Positions 40,425-48,941 of a DNA stretch of 64,000 bases are shown piece by piece (positions within the stretch are counted from its first letter, which is position 1; the number at the start of each line of letters is the position of its first letter). Source of the stretch: DATMQA01 sp035566895 (GTDB taxonomy: Bacteria > Verrucomicrobiota > Verrucomicrobiia > Limisphaerales > UBA8199); contig DATMQA010000118.1 in NCBI GenBank assembly GCA_035566895.1, forward strand, positions 1-64,000, written 5' to 3'. The notes beneath the pieces were generated by a model. It worked only from the letters and a program-made list of their open reading frames with translations. It ran no database searches and was not told where the DNA came from. Position numbers and translations under genes: made by a program.

Positions 40425-43106
40425 TTATTTCGTTTCCGCGGCCGCGGCGTCTTCCTGCTGTTCGCTGATGACCGGCGCAATGGCCTGCAGTTTGTCCCCT
40501 TGCTGCAAGTCGATCAGTTTCACGCCCTGGGTGTTGCGGCCGGCTTCGCGAATGTCCTTCACAAAGGTGCGGACCATTTGGCCACCGATGGTAATGAGCA
40601 TGATTTCGTCGGTTTCCCGCACGGTTAATGCGCCCACGACGGCGCCGGTTTTTTCGTTGGCCTTCATGGTGATGATGCCTTTGCCTCCGCGAGATTGGAG
40701 ACGATACACCGGCTCGATGGTTCCGTTTTCGAGGACCATATCGAACGGGGTGCGCTTGCCGATGCCATTCTCGCCGGCCACCAGCAAAGTCGCATCGCGG
40801 ACGACCACCGCCTGGGCCACGACGGCGTCGGGCTTTTCCAGGGTGATGCCACGCACGCCTCCGGCAGGCCTGCCCATCGGGCGCACATCCTCTTCGGAAA
40901 AGCGGATGCTCATGCCGTCGCGCGTGATGAGGACTACCTGGTCCTGGCCGGTGGTTAACTTCACGTCGATCAGGGTGTCGCCCGACTCGATGCCGATGGC
41001 GATGATGCCGCCTTTGCGCACATTAGCGAAATCTTCCAACGGAGTCTTTTTGACCGTGCCTTGCCGCGTCGCGAAGAAAAGGAAGCCTGGCTGCTGCCAG
41101 GTGGTATCCTCTTTGTTGGAGCCGGTTTTGGCCTCGATGCGAATCAAGGCGGCGACGGTCTCGCTGTTTTTGAGTTCGAGCAGGTTGGCAATGCTGCGGC
41201 CCTTGGACGCCCGCCCCATGTCCGGGATCTCGTGGACGCGCTCGACATACACACGTCCCATGTTGGTGAAGAACATGAGGTGGTCATGCGTGCCCGCCGT
41301 AAACAAATGCTCGATAAAGTCTTTGTCCTCCTCGGTCGCGCCTTCGCGGGTCGCCATGCCAATCACGCCCTTGCCGCCGCGGCGCTGGGAGCGATAGGAG
41401 CTGATGTTGGTGCGTTTGATGAGGCCATTGTGCGTCAGCGTGATGATGACGCCCTCGTTGGCAATCAGGTCTTCGATGGCGATCTCGCCTTCGTCGGGCA
41501 CCAGTTCGGTCAGGCGCGGCGTCGCGTACTTCTCCTTAATCACGATCAGCTCGCTTTTGATGATGGCCAGCACGCGCGCCTCCTTGGCCAGGATGTCCAG
41601 CAGGTCTTTGATGCGCTCGAGGAGGCCGCGATACTCGGCGCGAACCTTGTCGATTTCGAGGCCCGTCAATTGGTAGAGGCGCAGTTCCAGAATCGCGTCG
41701 GCCTGGCTTTCGCTGAACGAGTAGCGGCCGTTGGTGAGCCGGGCCTCGTTGCGAATGAAAATGCCGAGATGCTCGACCTGCGCCCGGGTGAAGTCGAAAG
41801 CGAGCAGCTTGATTTTGGCTTCTTCCTTTGTGGCCGAACTGCGGATGATGCGGATGAACTCGTCCAGGTTGGACAGCGCTATCAGGTAGCCTTCGAGCGT
41901 CTCGGCCCGTTCCTCGGCCTTGCGCAGCTCGAAACGGGTGCGCCGCACCACTACCTCACGCCGATGTTCGATATAGGCGGCGATGAGTGCCTTCAGGCCG
42001 AGCGTCTTGGGCCGGCCGTGATCAATGGCCAGGGCGTTAACCGCGAAGCTGGTCTCCAGCGCCGTATGCTTGTAGAGATTATTGATGACCACCTTGGGGA
42101 TGGCATCGCGTTTGATTTCAATCACCACGCGCGTGTTCTCGTCGGATTCGTCCCGGACGGCGGTTATATCGGTGATGATCTTTTCGTTCACCAGTTCGGC
42201 GATGCGCTCGACCAGCACCGCCCGGTTCACATTATAGGGAATCTCGGTGACAATAATCTGTTCGCGCCCGCCTTTGAGCTGTTCCAAGCCGACCCTTCCG
42301 CGTACTTTCAGGCTGCCCCGGCCAGTGCGGAAATAATCCTTGACGCCCTCCAGTCCCAGCAGCATGCAGCCGGTCGGAAAGTCCGGTCCCTTGACGTGCT
42401 TCATCAAGTCTTTGTCCGTGATGTTCGGATTATCGATTTGGGCGCAGATGCCATCGATTATTTCTCCGAGATTATGCGGGGCCATGTTGGTGGCCATGCC
42501 GACGGCGATGCCGGTGCCGCCGTTGACCAGAAGGTTTGGAAAGGCCGCGGGGAAAACGGTGGGCTCGGTGCGGGTCTCGTCGTAATTGGGGACAAAATCG
42601 ACCGTGTCCTTTTCCATGTCCTCCATGAGCACGGCGCCCAGAGAGGCCAAGCGCGCCTCGGTGTACCGCATGGAGGCCGGCGGGTCGCCTTCGACGGAGC
42701 CGAAGTTGCCCTGGCCATCGACCAGGCGCTCGCGCATGGCCCAAGGCTGGGCCATATGCACCAGGGTTGGATAAATGGCCTGGTCGCCGTGGGGATGGTA
42801 ATTGCCCATTGTTTCGCCGACGATCTTGGCGCACTTGAGGTGCTTGCGGTTGGGCATTACCCCCAGATCATTCATCGCGAAGAGGATGCGGCGCTGGGAA
42901 GGCTTCAAGCCATCCCGCACATCCGGCAAGGCGCGCGAGATGATCACCGACATCGAGTAGTCCAGAAACGAATTCTTGATCTCATCGGCGACGTTGATCT
43001 TGGAAACTTTTTCGTTGGGAGCGAACAGCGGGGTGCTGCCGGGAGAGGGCCCGGAAGCGCTTTCGTTGGTCTCGTTTGGCTGGTTTGGTTCGTTTTCGTC
43101 AGGCAT
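40425..43106 (-). CDS. gyrA: DNA gyrase subunit A
   Basis: The protein of 893 residues has the catalytic tyrosine (Tyr148) in ASMRYTEARL, the entry region KIVGETMGNYHPHGDQAIYP and the GyrA-box YRSQRRGGKGVIGM at the start of the DNA-wrapping domain, so it is GyrA and not ParC. The two positions that bind quinolones (E. coli Ser83 and Asp87) are Gln109 and Pro113 here. An acidic, Asn/Pro-rich leader of about 30 residues precedes the core. The gene is separated from gyrB by a toxin-antitoxin pair and a small gene, all in the same direction. Confidence 0.97.
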   Translation of the reverse strand: MPDENEPNQPNETNESASGPSPGSTPLFAPNEKVSKINVADEIKNSFLDYSMSVIISRALPDVRDGLKPSQRRILFAMNDLGVMPNRKHLKCAKIVGETMGNYHPHGDQAIYPTLVHMAQPWAMRERLVDGQGNFGSVEGDPPASMRYTEARLASLGAVLMEDMEKDTVDFVPNYDETRTEPTVFPAAFPNLLVNGGTGIAVGMATNMAPHNLGEIIDGICAQIDNPNITDKDLMKHVKGPDFPTGCMLLGLEGVKDYFRTGRGSLKVRGRVGLEQLKGGREQIIVTEIPYNVNRAVLVERIAELVNEKIITDITAVRDESDENTRVVIEIKRDAIPKVVINNLYKHTALETSFAVNALAIDHGRPKTLGLKALIAAYIEHRREVVVRRTRFELRKAEERAETLEGYLIALSNLDEFIRIIRSSATKEEAKIKLLAFDFTRAQVEHLGIFIRNEARLTNGRYSFSESQADAILELRLYQLTGLEIDKVRAEYRGLLERIKDLLDILAKEARVLAIIKSELIVIKEKYATPRLTELVPDEGEIAIEDLIANEGVIITLTHNGLIKRTNISSYRSQRRGGKGVIGMATREGATEEDKDFIEHLFTAGTHDHLMFFTNMGRVYVERVHEIPDMGRASKGRSIANLLELKNSETVAALIRIEAKTGSNKEDTTWQQPGFLFFATRQGTVKKTPLEDFANVRKGGIIAIGIESGDTLIDVKLTTGQDQVVLITRDGMSIRFSEEDVRPMGRPAGGVRGITLEKPDAVVAQAVVVRDATLLVAGENGIGKRTPFDMVLENGTIEPVYRLQSRGGKGIITMKANEKTGAVVGALTVRETDEIMLITIGGQMVRTFVKDIREAGRNTQGVKLIDLQQGDKLQAIAPVISEQQEDAAAAETK

Positions 43107-43163
43107 GGGCGGGAAGGGGGGTGATCGAGTGGTGGAGTATCGGAGTGATGGGAGCGGGCCTGG

Positions 43164-43451
43164 TTATTGCTTTGGACGTTCGTTAAGCAAAAGGGCGTTG
43201 GGGTCTTGGGCCTGCTTCTCGGCAATCTTGCGGTTCAAGCAGTCAAGGTCTTCCAGAAAGCGCTTTTCGTAAGCGCCTGTTTCGTCTGGCTTGAGGGATT
43301 TCGTGTTCCCCTTTTCCTCGACTACGAAGTCAGTGCCGAACCTCCGAGCGCGGCGGATCGCGTCCAGGGCTGCATTGGTCAAGGCGCGCTCGACCTGGTA
43401 ATCTTCAACATCCAAAAACGTTTCGTCCCAGTTTTCGCTTCCACTTTTCAT
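43164..43451 (-). CDS. Small hypothetical protein between VapC-like toxin and gyrA
   Basis: From the ATG at 43451 it has 95 residues, mostly helical and charged: EDYQVERALTNAALDAIRRA, RRFGTDFVVEEKGNTKSLKP and YEKRFLEDLDCLNRKIAEKQ. It starts 9 bp after the toxin stop and ends 57 bp before gyrA. The middle strand FVVEEKGNTKSL followed by a coiled-coil-like helix is the only structural hint. I do not recognise the family. Confidence 0.65.
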   Translation of the reverse strand: MKSGSENWDETFLDVEDYQVERALTNAALDAIRRARRFGTDFVVEEKGNTKSLKPDETGAYEKRFLEDLDCLNRKIAEKQAQDPNALLLNERPKQ

Positions 43452-43459
43452 ACCTCTAT

Positions 43460-43924
43460 TTACGAAATCGAGCGAGTGGTTACGTCCTCCGCGCGAGCCG
43501 GCAGCAAGAAAATGGCGAATTGTTCGCAAGCCGCGCGCATTCGGTGGTCGGTCGTCGCCAGCGAGCCGCAGCGGTGAAGGTCACAGGTCGCCACGTGCAA
43601 CGCATCCAGGGTGCGGAGGGGCACCCGCGGGTGACACGCCAATTGAATGGCGGCCGCCCGCTCCAGTACCAGCCGGCTGAGGGGCAGCAGCCGCACTAAA
43701 TCCTGCTCGGTCATTTCAACAAACTTCTGCCAGGCCCGGGTGCGTTCATCCGGGGCGAGGTGCCCGGCCCGCTCTTTGGCGAGCAGGGCAGAGCGGAGTT
43801 CTGTCAGCGCCAATTCCGAGGTGTCGAAGTGCTGCCCCAAGAGTGCCTTGTTGAACCACTCACTGTCGGTTTCGCGCACGAACAGTTTAACCAGGATGGC
43901 GGTATCCAGATACATTTCTACCAT
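43460..43924 (-). CDS. PIN-domain ribonuclease toxin (VapC-like)
   Basis: Starting at the ATG at 43924 (a second at 43915), this 154-residue protein has the four PIN acidic positions: the first Asp in MYLDTAILVKLFV, Glu in LALTELRSALLAKE, Asp in RTLDALHVATC and Asp in SLATTDHRMRAA. VapC toxins cut tRNA or rRNA with a bound Mg ion. Its start overlaps the stop of the antitoxin gene by 7 bp. It sits with its antitoxin between gyrB and gyrA. Confidence 0.85.
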   Translation of the reverse strand: MVEMYLDTAILVKLFVRETDSEWFNKALLGQHFDTSELALTELRSALLAKERAGHLAPDERTRAWQKFVEMTEQDLVRLLPLSRLVLERAAAIQLACHPRVPLRTLDALHVATCDLHRCGSLATTDHRMRAACEQFAIFLLPARAEDVTTRSIS

Positions 43925-44253
43925 CCGCGGGAATCCCGATCCTCGCGAACCAACTCCTCGGAGGACGGTCCGGCATGTACCCGTTGTCCCAAAAGGAAAT
44001 CTCCCATCCCGGTGAAGCGCTTTCTTCCTTGCTCGGCCTTGATGGGGCTGAGCAGGGCCTTGGGCACTCCCCCGCTGGTGATGGTCACTGGCTGACCTTG
44101 AGCCACCATTTCCAGCAGGGCGGAAAGCTTGGCCTTGGCCGCGCGCACCGGAACCACCAAGCCGATGCCTGGCATTGCGGCAGTCTCCTTCAGAATCAGG
44201 GGCGCGGTTGCTGTTTTCGATACGGGCCATTTGCCTGTGTGTTTCTTCTTCAT
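43918..44253 (-). CDS. Phd/YefM-type antitoxin
   Basis: From the ATG at 44253 the protein has 111 residues. The Phd/YefM core is VVPVRAAKAKLSALLEMVAQ followed by GQPVTITSGGVPKALLSPI, which is the DNA-binding dimer fold. The C-terminal part (GDFLLGQRVHAGPSSEELVR) would bind the toxin. A start at 44289 is possible but would place the first residues on the operator palindrome. An operator lies 8 bp upstream, as expected for autoregulation. Confidence 0.83.
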   Translation of the reverse strand: MKKKHTGKWPVSKTATAPLILKETAAMPGIGLVVPVRAAKAKLSALLEMVAQGQPVTITSGGVPKALLSPIKAEQGRKRFTGMGDFLLGQRVHAGPSSEELVREDRDSRGW

Positions 44254-44260
44254 TTCCAAA

Positions 44261-44282
44261 ATGTAGTCACAGGTGACTACAT
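44261..44282. promoter_or_regulatory. Perfect palindromic operator of the PIN/Phd pair
   Basis: ATGTAGTCAC (44261-44270) and GTGACTACAT (44273-44282) are exact inverted copies around AG. The site is 8 bp upstream of the antitoxin start and 3 bp after the gyrB stop codon. Phd/YefM-type antitoxins bind such palindromes to repress their own operon. Confidence 0.75.
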
Positions 44283-44285
44283 TTG

Positions 44286-46841
44286 TCAAACGTCCAGATT
44301 CCTCACATTCAGGGCATTATCCTCGATGAACTGGCGACGCGGTTCGACCTCTTCGCCCATCAGTTTAGTGAACATTTCTTCGGCCTCAACCGCATCCGTC
44401 AGGTCGATGCGCAGCAGCTTGCGCCGCGCCGGATTCATCGTCGTCTCGAACAGCTCTTTGGGATTCATTTCGCCCAGGCCTTTGAACCGTTTGATCTGCA
44501 ACCCGCGCCGGCCGACCTCTTTAATGCTGAAGAGAATTTCCGGAATCGCGAACAGCGGTTTGACCTGCTGTTTGTCGCCCTCGCCTTCGAGCAGTTCAAA
44601 CAGCGGCTTGTCCTGGGCCGAATAATGCTCAACGCTGAGGCCTTTGCGCGCCAGTTGATCGAGCAATTCCTTAATGGCGTGGCTCTCGTAAAGCTCCTCG
44701 TGACGCGCCCGGCGCTGCGAGCCGTTTTTGCCTTTTTCAATCAGCGACGCATCGCTTTCTTCTTCCCCCGAGAGCCCGAGGTCGAGGTCCGGATTGGCTT
44801 CGGCAAACTTCGCCAACTCCTCGGTGCTTTGAAAGTAGTGCACGGTTTCCTCGTTGCCTTCGCGCACCTTTACCAGGTGGTGCGGCAATTCATGCGTCTT
44901 TGCATCGCGATGCTCCAGGTAAACGGCGAAATCCCCGCCTTTGCGCCGCAGGCCGTTGACATACTTGTCCAACGCCTCGAGCAGTTCCAGGATTTCGCTC
45001 AGTTGCTTTTCCGAAAGCTCCTTTTGGTCCAAAATGTTCCGCAGTCGCACTTCTTCCGTGCCGAGCTGGATCAAAATCCGGTTCAACTGCGTGTCGTCAT
45101 CGACATATTCGACGCGTTTCTTGCGCGCGATCTGATAGAGCGGCGGCTGCGCGATATAGACAAAACCGCGTTTCACCAGTTCCGGCATTTGGCGGTAGAA
45201 GAATGTCAGCAAGAGCGTGCGGATATGCGAGCCGTCCACGTCCGCATCGGTCATGATGATGATCTTGTGATAGCGAAGCTTTTCGAGGTTGAAGGCCCCT
45301 TCACCGTCTCCATCGCCGATGCCGGTGCCGACTGCGGTAATCATGGTGCGGATTTCGGTGTTCTGCAGCACCTTGTCCAGGCGGGCCTTCTCAACATTGA
45401 TGAGCTTGCCGCGGATGGGCAAAATCGCCTGGAATTTCCGGTCCCGGCCTTGCTTGGCCGAGCCGCCGGCGGAGTCACCTTCGACGATATACAGCTCGGT
45501 GTTGGCGGGGTCGCGGTCGGAGCAATCGGCGAGCTTGCCGGGCAGGCCGCCGCCGGTCAGGGCGGATTTTCTGACGGCTTCTCGCGCCTTGCGCGCGGCC
45601 TCGCGTGCGCGGGCGGCGTTCAAGCCTTTGTCCACCACCTTCTTGGCGACAGAAGGGTTGGCATCGAAGTGGGCCATCAAGCCTTCGTAAGTGATCGAGC
45701 TGACGACGCCTTCGACTTCCGGCGAAAGCAGTTTTTCCTTGGGCTGGTTATTGAACTTGGGGTCGGGATGCTTGACGGCGATCACCGCGACCAGTCCCTC
45801 GAGCAAATCGTCGCCCATGATCGCCGGGTCCTTATCCTTTAGGAGATTGTTCTGCTTGGCGTACTGGTTGACGGCGCGGGTGAGAGCGGACCGGAAGCCG
45901 GCCTGGTGAGTGCCGCCATCGGGATTATGGACGGTGTTAGTGTAGCTCAGCACCTGGGCGCTGTAGCTGTCATTGTATTGGAGCACGACATCCAGCGTGA
46001 TATCCGCCTTCCGTGTGGCGCCGTTCTGCATGTATTCGTGCGGCCGTTTGCCGCTGAAGGAAATGACCTTGGGATGCAAAGGCTGTTTGCCTTTGGTCAT
46101 TTGCTTGACGAACTCCTCGATGCCGTCCTTGTAGTAATACGACTCCCGTTTCGCCTCGGCCACGCGCTCGTCGAGAAAGCCGATTTCCAACCCCGAATTC
46201 AAAAATGCCAGCTCCCGCAACCGCTGGGTGATACGCTCCGCCTTGAACTCCGTGGTTTCCTGAAAAATCTCCGGGTCAGGCTTGAAGGTGATCAAGGTTC
46301 CGGTGCCTTTGGCTTTGCCGATGACCTCGAGCTTCTTGGTTGTCTTGCCGCGCTCGAACTCCATGTGATGGACTTGGCCGTTGCGCGACACCTCGACGGA
46401 GAACCATTCGGAGACGGCGTTGACGCATTTGGCGCCGACCCCGTGAGTGCCGCCCGAATAAGTGTAGCCGCCCTGGCCGTACTTGCCGCCCGAGTGCAGG
46501 GTCGTGAGCACCAGCTCGACGCCCGGAATCTTGTATTCCGGGTGAATGTCCACCGGGATGCCGCGCCCGTTGTCGAGGATGGAGATTGAGCCGTCGACGT
46601 GGATCGTGACGTCGATGTGGTTGCAGAATCCGGCGAGGTATTCATCGACGGAATTGTCGAGCACCTCGGTCACGCAATGGTGCAGGGCGCGTTCATCGGT
46701 GCCGCCGATGTACATGCCCGGTTTTTTTCGCACCGCTTCCAAACCCTCGAGTTTGCCAAGCTGGGCAGCATCGTACTGCCCCGGTGCGCTCGGGTTGGAC
46801 TTCAAGGTTTCGGTTGCTTCTGCTACGTGTTCCTCAGGCAT
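44286..46841 (-). CDS. gyrB: DNA gyrase subunit B
   Basis: From the ATG at 46841 the protein has 851 residues. The GHKL ATPase part shows EVLDNSVDEYLAG and SGGKYGQGGYTYSGGTHGVG, cited in two pieces as LHSGGKYGQGGYTYSGG and THGVGAKCVNAVSEWF. The TOPRIM part shows LYIVEGDSAGGSAKQGRDR and IIIMTDADVDGSHIRTLLL, and the end has QIKRFKGLGEMNPKELFETT. A charged insertion of about 170 residues lies between TOPRIM and the C-terminal motif, as in several phyla. The frame extends upstream to 46919 but the conserved part and context favour 46841. Confidence 0.97.
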   Translation of the reverse strand: MPEEHVAEATETLKSNPSAPGQYDAAQLGKLEGLEAVRKKPGMYIGGTDERALHHCVTEVLDNSVDEYLAGFCNHIDVTIHVDGSISILDNGRGIPVDIHPEYKIPGVELVLTTLHSGGKYGQGGYTYSGGTHGVGAKCVNAVSEWFSVEVSRNGQVHHMEFERGKTTKKLEVIGKAKGTGTLITFKPDPEIFQETTEFKAERITQRLRELAFLNSGLEIGFLDERVAEAKRESYYYKDGIEEFVKQMTKGKQPLHPKVISFSGKRPHEYMQNGATRKADITLDVVLQYNDSYSAQVLSYTNTVHNPDGGTHQAGFRSALTRAVNQYAKQNNLLKDKDPAIMGDDLLEGLVAVIAVKHPDPKFNNQPKEKLLSPEVEGVVSSITYEGLMAHFDANPSVAKKVVDKGLNAARAREAARKAREAVRKSALTGGGLPGKLADCSDRDPANTELYIVEGDSAGGSAKQGRDRKFQAILPIRGKLINVEKARLDKVLQNTEIRTMITAVGTGIGDGDGEGAFNLEKLRYHKIIIMTDADVDGSHIRTLLLTFFYRQMPELVKRGFVYIAQPPLYQIARKKRVEYVDDDTQLNRILIQLGTEEVRLRNILDQKELSEKQLSEILELLEALDKYVNGLRRKGGDFAVYLEHRDAKTHELPHHLVKVREGNEETVHYFQSTEELAKFAEANPDLDLGLSGEEESDASLIEKGKNGSQRRARHEELYESHAIKELLDQLARKGLSVEHYSAQDKPLFELLEGEGDKQQVKPLFAIPEILFSIKEVGRRGLQIKRFKGLGEMNPKELFETTMNPARRKLLRIDLTDAVEAEEMFTKLMGEEVEPRRQFIEDNALNVRNLDV

Positions 46842-47124
46842 AAAAATGGGTCGGACGAGACAACTTTTGCCATCCGTTAACGGCCATTTGATACTAGGAA
46901 AATTGACCGCCAACGACAACTTTTATTTGTGCCTTTCCAGAGGCAAAAACCACAATTAGTTGTGGGACGGCACTCCCCTAAAATCAATCCATTGGGGCTG
47001 CGCGAGTGTTCGAGCCGAGCAGCTTAATATACGATTTCAGCCTCCGGAATGCAACCTGCGGTATAGCCACTTCGGCATCAAAATTCGATGGCCAGACGCA
47101 TCCCGAAAATGACGAGAATGACCG

Positions 47125-47967
47125 TTAGGATTTGATGTCCCGCGCTTGAAAAGCGGCCGCGCCGATGAGGAACGAGGTGACGTTAAAAGCCAGCAGAACG
47201 CACAACGAGCCGATGAGCCGGTCCCAGGGGATGGGGTCGAGGTAGGCCAGGAGCCAAACGCGGAAGTGGTACGGCAGGAACCACTCCTGGTAGGCTTCCA
47301 GGAAAGGGATGTGCTCCATCACCAGGTTGATGAACAGGAACGAAAGGGCGAGGACCGTCGCCGCGGCGGGTTTCATGTTAAAGCACGAGAACATAAAGCC
47401 CAGGCTCACAATTACGCTCGCGTTGAGCGCCATAAAAAAATGCGAACAAAGGTAGAGCTTAAGGCCGTCGCTGGCGCTCATGAGGCTGAACACGTTCTCC
47501 GGCCAGGCGACGAAGACAAACATGCCGCGCCACGGAAACCAGAGGCGGGCAAAACCAAGGGCCGTCCCGCCCAACACCAGCACCAGCACGACAGAAAAAA
47601 TCGCGCCCGCCAGCCATTTCATGAGCAAGAGCTGGAACCGGGAGATCGGCCTGGACAAGATCATTCGCAAGGTGCCGTCCTCGGCCTCTTTGGCCACCAA
47701 ATCACCCCCGACCAGTGAGGCGTAGAGCGGCATCAGCAGGAGCACTTGAGGCGCCAGCATGACCACGGCAACGGTCAGCGCGGAAATGTATTCCTCCGCC
47801 AGGTACCCGTTACCGGCGAGGAGACGCTCGGCCTGCTTTTGCCAATGCGTGAAGCGGAACGTGAGCAACATCGCGTTCTGCGCCAAAAGGAACGCGCCGA
47901 AGCCGATGTAGGTGCGCTTTTTGCCGAATAGCTTCCATAATTCGTTGCGGAGGTGGTGGTAGAACAT
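47125..47967 (-). CDS. ABC-2 type transporter permease
   Basis: This 280-residue protein has six hydrophobic segments, including VVMLAPQVLLLMPLYASLVG and WLAGAIFSVVLVLVLGGTAL. DLVAKEAEDGTLRMILSRPI is the typical loop of ABC-2 permeases (NosY-like), between helices 2 and 3. It is the membrane partner of the ATPase encoded just upstream on the same strand. The substrate is unknown. The 283 bp between this gene and gyrB hold no recognisable gene. Confidence 0.88.
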   Translation of the reverse strand: MFYHHLRNELWKLFGKKRTYIGFGAFLLAQNAMLLTFRFTHWQKQAERLLAGNGYLAEEYISALTVAVVMLAPQVLLLMPLYASLVGGDLVAKEAEDGTLRMILSRPISRFQLLLMKWLAGAIFSVVLVLVLGGTALGFARLWFPWRGMFVFVAWPENVFSLMSASDGLKLYLCSHFFMALNASVIVSLGFMFSCFNMKPAAATVLALSFLFINLVMEHIPFLEAYQEWFLPYHFRVWLLAYLDPIPWDRLIGSLCVLLAFNVTSFLIGAAAFQARDIKS

Positions 47968-47980
47968 CGCTTCGCTTAAG

Positions 47981-48051
47981 GGGTTAAATAGGTTAAACGG
48001 GTTAAAAGTTAAAATGGGGATTCTCGAACCAGTTTAACCATTTAACCTTTG
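47981..48051. repeat. Inverted GGTTAAA units between ATPase and permease genes
   Basis: GGTTAAATA, GGTTAAACG and GGTTAAAAG (47981-48010, period about 9 bp) face TTTAACCATTTAACC (48033-48047). The right block includes the ATPase stop codon. Same plan as the other facing-repeat spacers. Confidence 0.7.
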
Positions 48052-48941
48052 GTTTGGCCATTCATCAACTTCAGATAGAAACCCTCGAGCGTCTCCTCCT
48101 CTGGCGCGATTTCGTACACCGGCATCCCCTTTTCCACCAGCAGGCGCACTACGCGCTCAGGGCCGATGCCCTGCCTTAAGGAGATGAACTGGCCGCCCCG
48201 CTCCTCGTTAATCAATTCCGCCTCGCGCAGGGCTTTGACCGCCTGGGTAAAATCCGCGGTTTTGAGCCTCAGCCATTGCTCGCGCTGCCGGGTCTCTGCC
48301 AGTGAGCCTTCGAACACTATGCGCCCCTGGTTCAAAACCGCGATCCGAGTGCAGAGCTGCTCCACCTCGTTGAGAAAATGCGACGAAAGCAGGATCGTCA
48401 GGCCCAGCTCGCGTCGCAGGCGCAAAATCGTCTCTCGCATCTCGTGGATGCCTTCGGGGTCGAGCCCATCGCTTGGCTCGTCCAGGATAAGCAGTTCCGG
48501 CTCCGGCAGCAGTGCCTGGGCCAGAGCGAGCCGTGCCCTCATGCCGTGGGAATAGGTCTTCACTTTCGACTGCTCGCGGCCCGTGAGCCCGACCCACTGG
48601 ATCACTTCCGCGATGCGCTCGGGCGGAGTCGGCGCGGTGTAAGAACTGAGGATTTCGAGGTTGCGCCGGCCGCTGAGGTAATCATAGAAGGCGGGGCTCT
48701 CGAAGATCGCCCCGACCTTCTGCAAGGCCTTGCTTCGCTCCGTGGTGACATCGTGCCCGCAGATGCGGACATCGCCGGCAGTGGGCCAAACCTGGCCGAG
48801 CATCATGCCAATCGCAGTGCTCTTGCCGGCGCCGTTATGCCCCAGCAACCCATAAACTTCTCCGGCGGAGACGTGTAAGTTCAGGTCCTCCACCGCCTGG
48901 CGGTGGCCGAACTGTTTGGAGACGTTCTTGAGCCGAATCAC
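48042..48941 (-). CDS. ABC transporter ATPase
   Basis: The protein of 299 residues has Walker A LLGHNGAGKSTAIGMM, signature YSHGMRARLALAQAL and Walker B LLILDEPSDGLDPEG, followed by LLSSHFLNEVEQLCTRIAVL with the switch histidine. The C-terminal 80 residues form the extension seen in ABC-2 exporters of the CcmA/NatA type. The start is a GTG overlapping the upstream prepilin stop (GTGA). It pairs with the permease downstream. Confidence 0.93.
   Translation of the reverse strand: MIRLKNVSKQFGHRQAVEDLNLHVSAGEVYGLLGHNGAGKSTAIGMMLGQVWPTAGDVRICGHDVTTERSKALQKVGAIFESPAFYDYLSGRRNLEILSSYTAPTPPERIAEVIQWVGLTGREQSKVKTYSHGMRARLALAQALLPEPELLILDEPSDGLDPEGIHEMRETILRLRRELGLTILLSSHFLNEVEQLCTRIAVLNQGRIVFEGSLAETRQREQWLRLKTADFTQAVKALREAELINEERGGQFISLRQGIGPERVVRLLVEKGMPVYEIAPEEETLEGFYLKLMNGQTKG

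Noticed and set aside
41061..43124. 687-codon open frame antisense to gyrA
   Set aside because: It lies fully opposite a clear gyrA and results from codon bias; the translation is rich in Gln/Asp/His/Gly without motifs.
44283..45842. 519-codon open frame antisense to gyrB
   Set aside because: It is fully explained by gyrB on the other strand.
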